Positions 1 through 6,428 of a stretch of DNA of 10,440 nt are shown one piece after another. The notes under the pieces are model-generated. The model was given only the letters and a program-made list of their open reading frames with translations, was not told the origin of the DNA and did not search any database. Origin of the DNA: an uncultured Oscillibacter sp. GTDB lineage: Bacteria; Bacillota; Clostridia; Oscillospirales; Oscillospiraceae. Every line of letters starts with the position of its first letter. The stretch's first letter is position 1. The DNA is taken from the NCBI GenBank assembly GCA_910583695.1, contig CAJTZL010000075.1, positions 1 through 10,440 of the forward strand, in the 5' to 3' direction. A program made the position numbers and the translations under genes.

Positions 1-496
1 TATAGGTGAAGCCCTTCCGCTCCACCCAGCGGGTGTACATGCGGTAGAGCATCTGAGCCCAGTCCTGGGCTTCGGTGCCCCCCGCCCCGGCGTGGAACTG
101 CAAAATGGCGTTGCACCCGTCGTACTCCCCGGAGAGGAGGGTGGCCATCCGCGTCTCGGCAGCCCGGTCCTCCAGGGCGGCGAACTCGCCCTTCAGCTCC
201 TCCAGAATCTCCGGGTCGTCGGCCTCCTGGCCCATTTCGCAAAGGGCCGTCAGGTCCTCCCAGGCGGAGAGGAGCTTTTCCTGCCTGGCGATCTTGTTCT
301 GGAGCTGCTTCAGCCTCTGCTGGACCTTCTGGGACCGTTCCAGGTCGTTCCAGAAGCCGTCCTGGGCGGTCTCGTCCTCCAAGCGGGCGGCCTCCTGCCG
401 GGCCGCCTCGATGTCCAGGGCGGCGGAAAGCTCGTCCAGCTCCGGCTTCAGGTCCCGGAGCTTCTGCTTGTAAGCGTCGTATTCAATCAAAGCCAT
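1..496 (-). CDS. prfB: Peptide chain release factor 2, N-terminal part (runs off the left edge)
   Basis: Class I release factor that recognises UGA/UAA stop codons in the ribosomal A site and triggers peptide release. The 165 visible codons begin MALIEYDAYKQKLRDL and contain the helical N-terminal domain (about residues 1-110, with charged heptad-like stretches) followed by the start of the PCRF core, marked by HAGAGGTEAQDW and then YRMYTRWVERKGF, a typical RF2 stretch. The stop-recognition and GGQ motifs lie beyond the edge. The ATG at 494-496 is preceded by GGAG eight bases upstream. The frame is open from the ATG, with no in-frame TGA near codon 25, so the +1 programmed frameshift of many RF2 genes is absent. 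RF1 is the alternative, but the N-terminal length and sequence favour RF2. Confidence 0.95.
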   Translation of the reverse strand, partial: MALIEYDAYKQKLRDLKPELDELSAALDIEAARQEAARLEDETAQDGFWNDLERSQKVQQRLKQLQNKIARQEKLLSAWEDLTALCEMGQEADDPEILEELKGEFAALEDRAAETRMATLLSGEYDGCNAILQFHAGAGGTEAQDWAQMLYRMYTRWVERKGFTY

Positions 497-534
497 GGTT
501 CATTCTCCATCCTTACAGATTTCTCAGCCTATGT

Positions 535-563
535 ATTATATAGGAGGGAATTTTATTTGTAAA
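535..563 (-). promoter_or_regulatory. Sigma-A-type promoter of prfB
   Basis: Read on the minus strand, TTTACA (558-563) and a perfect TATAAT (535-540) are separated by 17 bases. This places transcription start about 30 bases before the prfB ATG, leaving a short leader with the ribosome binding site. The location, spacing and box quality all agree. The element sits in an AT-rich patch of an otherwise GC-rich intergenic region. Confidence 0.8.
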
Positions 564-836
564 GAGAAACCTTTCCGCCGGTTCCCGCATTTTTCAAAAA
601 GCAGGGGGCGGGCTCCGTCCCGCCCCGTTTTATGGAACGGCCAATCTCCCGGCGGACGGGCCGGGAGGGAGCCCGGCCCCTATAGGGCGGCATCTTCGAA
701 TGGGCCGCGCTTCTTTTCGGGTGACGTCCGACTGCACATTTTAATAGGAAAAGCGCGCCGCGGGGCGGACCCGGCTTGCCGTTTTCCCAAGGTGTTTCGC
801 CGGTAAACGCGCCCCGCCCCCCTTCCAAGGGGACTT
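564..836. other. Non-coding stretch between the divergent promoters of prfB and the SLH gene
   Basis: No convincing gene is seen. A 96-codon open frame on the minus strand (553-843) lacks a ribosome binding site, is Arg/Pro/Gly-rich, and resembles no protein family I know. What the stretch does hold is secondary structure: two perfect 8-bp GC hairpins (605-626 and 658-679), a 7-bp inverted repeat CGCGCTT/AAGCGCG (706-712 and 751-757), and CCCCTT-CC-AAGGGG (819-832). The first hairpin is followed by TTTT on the plus strand and by TGCTTTTTG on the minus strand, so it could act as a terminator in either direction, but no transcript that would use it is visible. Confidence 0.6.
605..679. repeat. 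Pair of GC-rich hairpins with identical geometry and complementary loops
   Basis: Hairpin 1 is GGGGCGGG (605-612), loop CTCCGT, CCCGCCCC (619-626). Hairpin 2 is GGGCCGGG (658-665), loop AGGGAG, CCCGGCCC (672-679). Each has a perfect 8-bp stem and a 6-base loop. The CTCC of loop 1 is complementary to the GGAG of loop 2, and the match extends into the stems: CGGGCTCC at 609-616 pairs with GGAGCCCG at 668-675. An RNA from here could therefore form two hairpins, a kissing pair or an alternative long-range helix. High local GC makes chance pairing plausible, so a function is not claimed. Confidence 0.5.
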
Positions 837-913
837 TTGTCACAATATGATACCAAAATGTTGCCGCATGTTCACAATTTGTTCACGATTATAAGGGCGG
901 TTTCCGCTATGAT
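837..913 (+). promoter_or_regulatory. Putative PhoB/OmpR-type direct-repeat operator and promoter of the SLH gene
   Basis: TGTTCACAATT (869-879) is followed immediately by TGTTCACGATT (880-890), an 11-bp direct repeat with one mismatch. A related TTGTCACAATA lies at 837-847, so the CACRAT cores start at 841, 873 and 884, that is 32 and 11 bases apart, roughly whole helical turns. Direct repeats with 11-bp period are the hallmark of OmpR/PhoB-family response-regulator boxes; Bacillus PhoP boxes are TT(A/C/T)A(C/T)A hexamers at that spacing, and TTCACA fits. A candidate -10, TATGAT (908-913), has no good -35 seventeen bases upstream; the second repeat occupies that place, as expected of an activator-dependent promoter. 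The regulator and the exact start site are inferred. Confidence 0.45.
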
Positions 914-974
914 GGTACAGATAGAATTGTCCCATTCCGAATATCCAATTTTCGGCAGGCACGGAGGTAACGTT

Positions 975-3900
975 ATGAACAAATTCTGGAAGAGAAACAT
1001 ACCGGCGTTTATCCTGACGCTGGTGATGCTGGCGAGCCTTGCGCCCGCCGCTTTGGCGGTGCCGGAGTGTGCCGATACCGCCCATAGGTGGAGCGAATGG
1101 AAAAATACGATTGAGCCTACCTGCGCAGTCAAGGGCGCAAAGACCCGCACCTGCAGTGTGTGCCTCAAGACAGAAACCGAGGAGCTCCCCAAATCCACGG
1201 TTCACAATATGCAGGCCGTTGCCGGTTCCAGCAAACCGGCCACCTGTCTTACGGAGGGGGAGGAAACCCTCCAATGCAGCGTCTGCGGGGTTTCCTACAC
1301 CAACAAGGTCCCTAAGACCCAGCACAAGCCGGGAGCAAACGGCATCTGCACGGTCTGCCATGAGAATGTTGCGGGCTCATCCGACTATTACACCGTCACC
1401 TACCGGGTGGGCTCCAACACGGCCTACTCTACGGAACAGGTCCTTAAAAACGGCTCTCCCTCCCGCACTCCCAGCAGCCCGGCGCTGAACAGCGTCTCGG
1501 GCAGTCACCGCTTCATGGGCTGGGTGAAGGGGAACGCCTCCTATCCCGGCTACCGGAATCAGGCCGTACTGACGACCCTTGCCGGGAGCGCCGTCACCCA
1601 GAACGTGACCTACACCGCCATTTACCAGCTGAACGCCACGGGGCAGAACGCCTCCGTCACGGCGGGCACCACCGGCGGCGTGCTGGTGGGCACGGAAATC
1701 CGGAACAAGGTGGACGCCATGTTCAAGGCTCTCACCGGGGAGAGCAGCTTCTCCAGCATTGAGCTGAAATCCACCAGCGGCAGCGGAAAGCTCTATCACA
1801 ACAGCAAGAAGGACTCCCTGTCGAGCCGCTACTCCTACAACGATCTGTCCAATTACATCTACTTTGTCCCCAGCTCCTCCAACAGCCTCAGCGTGTCCTA
1901 CACCGCCGAGGATATATACGGCAACCAGATCTCCGGCGCCATCACCCTCTCCGGCACCCCCGCGAACTCCTCCGACATCGTGCTCCGGGTGGCCCCCGGC
2001 GGCACGGTGAACTTCCGGGTCTCCCGCTTTGAGGAGGCCTACGAGAAGCTCAGCGGCGACAGGGCCGTGCTGGAAACCGTGCAGTTTTTCGTGGACCGGG
2101 ACTATGACAAGTTCGACGGAATGCTCTACGCCGGGAACCGCTCTCTGGACCGGGACGACCTGGATGACTATGATTTCTACATCGACGACGACCGGGACGG
2201 CGACTACGACCTGGACACCGTCAGCTTCCGGGCGGACAGCCGGGCCGACGTGGGCGACGAGCTGACCATGACCGTCCGGTACTATGACCGCCACACCCAC
2301 TACGACGGGACCCTCCGCATCATCGTGGACAAAACCGGCAAGCAGGAGGGCGAGGTGGTCTACCGGGTGGCCCCCGGCGGCTCCGTCACCTTCAACCGCA
2401 GTGACTTCAATCAGGCTTATCAGGATCTGGCCAACACCAGCCGGACGCTGAACTACGTGGAGTTTGTCCCCGGAGACTCCTATACGTCCTTCTCCGGCAA
2501 GCTCAGCGTCTCCGGACACTCCGACTACACCAAAAACGAGCTGTCCCGGGAGTGGTTCTATTACTCCACCGACCGCCGGGACAGCTACGGCATTGACGAT
2601 CTGGTGTTCCGGGCCTCCGGCAGTGCCAAAGACGGGGACACCCTGGAGATTCCCTTCTGGGCCGCCTATGACCGGGACGACGAGGTGAAGTGCGTCCTGC
2701 GGATTGTCATTGACAAAAACGGCTCCCAGGACACCGTCACCCTGAACGTGGCCCCCGGCGGCACCGCCCGGCTGGACAAGGCCGCCTTCAACAAGGTCTA
2801 CCAGTACCTCTCCGGCTACAACAACCGGACCATCACCGCCGTGTCTTTCTACGCGCCGGACAGCTACCGGAACTTTGACGGTGCGCTGTATGTGAAAAAC
2901 GAGGACCTCCGCCTCCAGGACCTGACCCACGACGAGACCTGGTTCTACTACAGTTCCAGCGACGCGGGGCGGAACGACTACCTGCTGGAGGACGTGACCT
3001 TCCAGGCGGACCGGAACGCCCGGGAGAATGCCAGTCTGGTGATTCCCTTCCGGGCCTACTACCGCAACGACCGGGACGACTACGAGGAGGGAACTTTCCG
3101 CATCGTGGTGACATCCGATGCCAACAGCGTTACCTATGAGGCGGCCCCCGGCGGCTCCATCGTCTTCACCGCCAGCGACTTCAACCGGGCCTACCAGACC
3201 ATGTCCGGCACCAACCGGACCATCAAGTACGTGGCCTTCGAGGCGGGCAGCGACTACGCCAGCTTCGCCGGGAAGCTCTACACCGGAAACGTCCCCCTCA
3301 CCCGCAGCGACCTGACCTACAGCAAGACCCAGTTCTACAACGGGACGCCCAACTACGGCACCTACTCCATCGGCAGCCTCTACTTCCGGCCCGACGCCGC
3401 CGCCAAGGACGGCAGCACGCTGACCATGCCCTTCCGGGCCTATTACGACAGCAGCGACTACGAGCAGGGCACCCTGAAGCTGGTGGTGGGCTCCGGCGGG
3501 GACATCGCCTGCACCGTCACCCCCGGCAAGACCGTGAACTTTGACCGGACCAAGTTCGACGACTTCTTCCGCAAGACCTACTCCAGCTCCAGCCTGGACT
3601 ACGTGGTTTTCGACGTTCCCGGCAGCGCCGATTTCCCGGACTCCTCCGGCACCCTCTACACCGGGTACGGCACCAGCTATTCCACGTCCTTCACCCGCAA
3701 CGCCCTTCGGGACGTCCGGTTCTACTACAATTCCAACGATGCGGGCCGGAACGACTACGCCCTGAACGACCTGACCTTCGCCGCCGCCAACTCCTTCACC
3801 AGCGGCAAGGTGGTCCTGCGCTTCACCGCTTACGGCACCAACGACCGGGAGGTGGAGGGCACCCTGGTCATTCTCCCGACGACGGCCTCCGTCACCTCCA

Positions 3901-5135
3901 ACCTCACCGGAAACGTGCGCTACGCCGTCACCACCGGCACCAACGTCCAGATCAGCTCCAACGATCTGGCCCGGTTCTACAAGAGCGCCTACCCCGCCGG
4001 GACCCTCCAGTACGTGGTGCTTGGCGACGTGCCCGCCGCCGGAGCCCTGTACTACAACTACTACGGCGCCAGCCGGTACGGCACCTCCGCCCGGGAGCAG
4101 ATCACCGCCTCCAACCGCAGCCGGAACTTCTACGTCAGCCCCGCCTCCCAGAGTGAGTACGCCCTGACGGAGCTGACCTACGTGCCCTCCGGGTCCAACT
4201 ACTGCGCGGCCATCCCCTTCACGGCCTACGGCACCAACGGCCAGTCCGTCACGGGAGGCATCCTGATCAGCGTCACCAACAAAACCGTCTCCGAGGTCTA
4301 CGGCCCCACGCCCAAGAACACCACCGTGACCTTCCCCGCCTCCTCCATCGCCGCCGCCGTGGCCGCCGCCACAGGCACCACCCCCAGCGGCATCCAGCTC
4401 CTGAAGCTCCCCGCCGCCAATGTGGGCGCGGTCTACGAGGGCTCCTCCACCACCCCCGCCAACACCACCACGGTCTATGGCTACAACACCGGCACCCAGC
4501 AGCTGGGCCAGCTGCGCTTCGTGCCCCAGACCGGCTACACCGGCCCGGTGGAGATTCCCTACGTGGCCCTGAACGCCAGCAACGTCCCCATTGCCTCCGG
4601 CATGTTCTCCATGGGCGTGCTGAACACCAACAAAAAATTCGGGGACATCAACGCTGCCACCTGGTGCTACAAGTACGTCACGGAGCTGGCGGATTCCGCC
4701 GTCATCGACGGCTACCCCGACGGGAACTTCAAGCCCGACAGCACCATCACCTACGGCGCGGCCCTGAAGCTCATCATGCTGGCGGCGGGCTATCCCGAGC
4801 AGGCCCCCACCGTTGCCGGAAGCACCTTCAGCGGCTATCTCGCCAAGGCCCAGGCCGACGGGCTGGTGACGCGGAGCAACGTGGCCCTGAACGGGCCCAT
4901 CACCCGCCTCCAGGTGGCCCAGCTGGCCGCCGGGGCGCTGAAGCTGGACATCAACAACCTCTCCAGCGTAAAGCCCTTCACGGACACCGCCGACGTCTAT
5001 GTTCAGGCCCTGAACGCCGCGGGCATTGTGGAAGGCTACTTCAACAACGGCACCAGCACCTTCCGCCCCACCAACACCCTGACCCGGGGTCAGGTCTCCG
5101 CCATCGTCTGGCGGATGCAGAACTACCGGAAATAA
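975..5135 (+). CDS. Secreted S-layer-type protein: Cys-rich repeats, tandem repeat array, three SLH domains
   Basis: A 1386-residue cell-surface protein. The start is ATG 975 because GGAGG (963-967) lies eight bases before it and a classic signal peptide follows (MNKFWKRN, hydrophobic core about 10-24, likely cleavage after ALA at 28); the open frame extends upstream to 837 but without a signal peptide at its start. Order: residues 30-130, three His/Cys repeats with CxxC pairs at 60/63, 101/104 and 125/128; 138-218, an InlB-B/Flg_new-like domain ending FMGW...NVTYTAIY; 228-1220, eight tandem repeats; 1221-1386, three SLH domains (first shows FGDI and IDGYPDGNFKP; third shows EGYFNNG and TLTRGQVSAIVWR). 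SLH domains anchor proteins to pyruvylated wall polymer in well-studied Firmicutes. It lies alone between a promoter region and a strong terminator. It may be an S-layer subunit or an adhesin; no enzyme domain is seen. Confidence 0.93.
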   Translation: MNKFWKRNIPAFILTLVMLASLAPAALAVPECADTAHRWSEWKNTIEPTCAVKGAKTRTCSVCLKTETEELPKSTVHNMQAVAGSSKPATCLTEGEETLQCSVCGVSYTNKVPKTQHKPGANGICTVCHENVAGSSDYYTVTYRVGSNTAYSTEQVLKNGSPSRTPSSPALNSVSGSHRFMGWVKGNASYPGYRNQAVLTTLAGSAVTQNVTYTAIYQLNATGQNASVTAGTTGGVLVGTEIRNKVDAMFKALTGESSFSSIELKSTSGSGKLYHNSKKDSLSSRYSYNDLSNYIYFVPSSSNSLSVSYTAEDIYGNQISGAITLSGTPANSSDIVLRVAPGGTVNFRVSRFEEAYEKLSGDRAVLETVQFFVDRDYDKFDGMLYAGNRSLDRDDLDDYDFYIDDDRDGDYDLDTVSFRADSRADVGDELTMTVRYYDRHTHYDGTLRIIVDKTGKQEGEVVYRVAPGGSVTFNRSDFNQAYQDLANTSRTLNYVEFVPGDSYTSFSGKLSVSGHSDYTKNELSREWFYYSTDRRDSYGIDDLVFRASGSAKDGDTLEIPFWAAYDRDDEVKCVLRIVIDKNGSQDTVTLNVAPGGTARLDKAAFNKVYQYLSGYNNRTITAVSFYAPDSYRNFDGALYVKNEDLRLQDLTHDETWFYYSSSDAGRNDYLLEDVTFQADRNARENASLVIPFRAYYRNDRDDYEEGTFRIVVTSDANSVTYEAAPGGSIVFTASDFNRAYQTMSGTNRTIKYVAFEAGSDYASFAGKLYTGNVPLTRSDLTYSKTQFYNGTPNYGTYSIGSLYFRPDAAAKDGSTLTMPFRAYYDSSDYEQGTLKLVVGSGGDIACTVTPGKTVNFDRTKFDDFFRKTYSSSSLDYVVFDVPGSADFPDSSGTLYTGYGTSYSTSFTRNALRDVRFYYNSNDAGRNDYALNDLTFAAANSFTSGKVVLRFTAYGTNDREVEGTLVILPTTASVTSNLTGNVRYAVTTGTNVQISSNDLARFYKSAYPAGTLQYVVLGDVPAAGALYYNYYGASRYGTSAREQITASNRSRNFYVSPASQSEYALTELTYVPSGSNYCAAIPFTAYGTNGQSVTGGILISVTNKTVSEVYGPTPKNTTVTFPASSIAAAVAAATGTTPSGIQLLKLPAANVGAVYEGSSTTPANTTTVYGYNTGTQQLGQLRFVPQTGYTGPVEIPYVALNASNVPIASGMFSMGVLNTNKKFGDINAATWCYKYVTELADSAVIDGYPDGNFKPDSTITYGAALKLIMLAAGYPEQAPTVAGSTFSGYLAKAQADGLVTRSNVALNGPITRLQVAQLAAGALKLDINNLSSVKPFTDTADVYVQALNAAGIVEGYFNNGTSTFRPTNTLTRGQVSAIVWRMQNYRK
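1656..4634 (+). repeat. Eight tandem protein repeats in the SLH protein
   Basis: Repeat starts by alignment are 1656, 1977, 2355, 2733, 3129, 3504, 3915 and 4284; the second, third and fourth are exactly or nearly 378 bases apart and the others vary from 321 to 411. The best copies (2-5) read: V..VAPGG.V.F....F...Y..LSG..RTL.YV.F, then F.G.LY.GN, then FYY....Y.LDDL.FRA, and finish IPFRAYY....EGTLRIVV. Copies 6-8 keep the second half (L..L.F.P, IPF.AYGTN, G.L.I.V) but drift in the first, and copy 1 is the most divergent. The pattern of short beta strands ending G-T-L-x-I-x-V suggests an Ig/cadherin-like sandwich. Similar unnamed repeats (LYYNY...L..L.FVP...IPYT) occur in clostridial SLH proteins, from memory. 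The boundaries are approximate. Confidence 0.8.
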
Positions 5136-5146
5136 ACTCTGCACGG

Positions 5147-5180
5147 CAGGGCCGCCCGAGGGGCGGCCCTGTTTTCTTCC
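5147..5180 (+). terminator. Rho-independent terminator of the SLH gene
   Basis: A perfect 11-bp stem, CAGGGCCGCCC (5147-5157) and GGGCGGCCCTG (5161-5171), encloses the 3-base loop GAG and is followed by TTTTCTTCC. It begins 12 bases after the SLH stop codon. The strength of the stem suggests the SLH gene is transcribed separately from the downstream peptidase. Confidence 0.9.
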
Positions 5181-5212
5181 AGCATTTTCAGGGGTGAAAA
5201 ACGGCGCCGCCC

Positions 5213-5242
5213 TTGAAGCGGGCCGGGGACGTGTGGTATAGT
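5213..5242 (+). promoter_or_regulatory. Promoter of the C39-like peptidase gene
   Basis: TTGAAG (5213-5218) and TATAGT (5237-5242) are separated by 18 bases, a reasonable sigma-A promoter. It lies after the SLH terminator and 28 bases before the peptidase start codon, whose ribosome binding site AAAGGAG is at 5257-5263. Confidence 0.65.
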
Positions 5243-5270
5243 AGAAGGAACAACCAAAAGGAGATTCGCC

Positions 5271-6305
5271 ATGCGCCGACAGACCTCCCCGGAGGAAGAG
5301 GCCCTGGAGGAGCTGCTCCGCCTGAAAAAGCGGGAGCCCCCCAGGCAGAAAAAACGGCCCCCCTGGGTCCGGTATACTGCCGTGGTTCTCCTGGCCCTGG
5401 TCTGCGTCGGCGGAGCGGAACTGGCGGCCTGCCGCTTCTTTGCCCCGGAGCTCTATGAGGAGCTGACGGAGCCGGTGCGGGTGACGGCCCGCTGGGCGGC
5501 TCAGACGGCGGGCCGGGGGCTGGAGGCCGCCCTCCGGGCGGGAAGCGCCGCGGCGGAACAGGCGGGAAGGGCCGCCGCTTCCCTGGCCCACCGGGCGGGG
5601 GAGGCCCGGGACGCCCTCCGGGAGTGGATGGAGGACGTCACCGCTCCCCCGCCGGAGCCCCTGGCGGAGTCCGACTCCACCCTGGCCCAGCCGGAGCTGC
5701 CGCCCCCCAGGGAGATTTTAGACCCGCTCATCAGCGACATCATCCTGCGGGAGGGCCGGGAGGTTCTCACCGGCGGCGGGGTGGACGTGATTTACTTCAA
5801 CCAGACCGACGAGGTTCGAAAGGAGCAGAAGTACGGCTCGGACCCCCTGGCGACCCATGGCTGCGGCCCCACCGCCTTGGCCATGGCGGTCTCCTCCCTG
5901 ACGGAGGAGATTGTGGACCCGGCGGACATGGCGGCCCTGTGCGTCAAGCAGGGCTATTGGTGCCGGGGCCACGGCTCCTACCTCTCCATTGTCCAGGGGG
6001 TGGCGGAGGCCTACGGCCTGGAGTGCCGGTCCCTGAACCCGGAGACTCTGGAGGAGGACGAGCTCTATCTGCGCCTGTCCACCGGGGATGTGGCCGTGGC
6101 CCTGATGACCAAGGGGCACTTCACCAAGGGGGGACACTTTATCCTCCTCCGGGGCACGACACTGGGGGAGGAGATTCTGGTGGCGGACCCCGCCAGCCGG
6201 GACCGGAGCCTGATTCCCTGGGAGCTGTCCCTGATTCTGGAGGAGCTGTCCCCCAGCCGCCACGACGGCGCGCCGCTGTGGGTGCTGTCCAAGCCGGTGG
6301 AATAA
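5271..6305 (+). CDS. Membrane-anchored C39-like (papain-fold) cysteine peptidase
   Basis: A 344-residue protein. Residues 1-33 are charged and basic near the membrane; about 35-54 (TAVVLLALVCVGGAELAAC) is one transmembrane segment, predicting an N-in, C-out anchor. Residues 65-122 form an Ala/Arg/Glu-rich amphipathic helix or coiled coil; 125-147 is a Pro-rich linker. The domain at about 172-342 fits the Peptidase_C39_2 family: YFNQTD with Q178 as oxyanion glutamine, HGCGPTALAMAVS with nucleophile C198, GGHFILLRG with H289, and ILVADPASRDRS with D306, so the catalytic set is intact. The family includes double-glycine leader peptidases, but no ABC transporter or leader-peptide gene is visible, so a secretion role is not supported; cleavage of an envelope protein or peptide is inferred. 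The start has AAAGGAG eight bases upstream. The gene has its own promoter and terminator. Confidence 0.85.
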   Translation: MRRQTSPEEEALEELLRLKKREPPRQKKRPPWVRYTAVVLLALVCVGGAELAACRFFAPELYEELTEPVRVTARWAAQTAGRGLEAALRAGSAAAEQAGRAAASLAHRAGEARDALREWMEDVTAPPPEPLAESDSTLAQPELPPPREILDPLISDIILREGREVLTGGGVDVIYFNQTDEVRKEQKYGSDPLATHGCGPTALAMAVSSLTEEIVDPADMAALCVKQGYWCRGHGSYLSIVQGVAEAYGLECRSLNPETLEEDELYLRLSTGDVAVALMTKGHFTKGGHFILLRGTTLGEEILVADPASRDRSLIPWELSLILEELSPSRHDGAPLWVLSKPVE

Positions 6306-6310
6306 GCGAA

Positions 6311-6345
6311 CAAGGCCAGCCGAAAACCGGCTGGCCTTGCTGTTT
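6311..6345 (+). terminator. Terminator after the peptidase gene, possibly bidirectional
   Basis: A perfect 12-bp stem, CAAGGCCAGCCG (6311-6322) and CGGCTGGCCTTG (6328-6339), has loop AAAAC and is followed by CTGTTTG. It starts five bases after the peptidase stop codon. The T-tract is short. On the other strand the loop reads GTTTT and the tail TTCGCTTA, so it may also stop leftward transcripts arriving from the gene at 6429-7415, though that is weaker. Confidence 0.75.
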
Positions 6346-6428
6346 GAATATGATTTGTCGTTTTGAGAAACTTCCCCAAGGGGAATGCGCTCAGTTTTAC
6401 TGCTAAGAGAAGGTCATTCAAACCATAT

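Noticed and set aside
553..843. 96-codon minus-strand frame in the prfB/SLH intergenic region
   Set aside because: No ribosome binding site, low-complexity Arg/Pro/Gly composition, and it runs through two hairpins and the prfB -35 box.
837..974. Upstream extension of the SLH gene to the first in-frame start
   Set aside because: The internal ATG at 975 has GGAGG at ideal spacing and is followed directly by a signal peptide, while the extension covers the promoter and operator region.
1656..4634. CRISPR array or DNA-level satellite
   Set aside because: The periodicity is that of in-frame protein repeats with diverged DNA; there are no identical short repeats with unique spacers.
1377..5591. 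1404-codon open frame antisense to the SLH gene
   Set aside because: It mirrors the SLH coding sequence, is Gly/Val/His-rich with no domain, and arises because GC-biased third positions remove stop codons on the opposite strand.
6372..6385. TTCCCC-AA-GGGGAA palindrome between the converging genes
   Set aside because: The two-base gap is too small for an RNA hairpin and no promoter lies beside it, so neither a terminator nor an operator role is supported.
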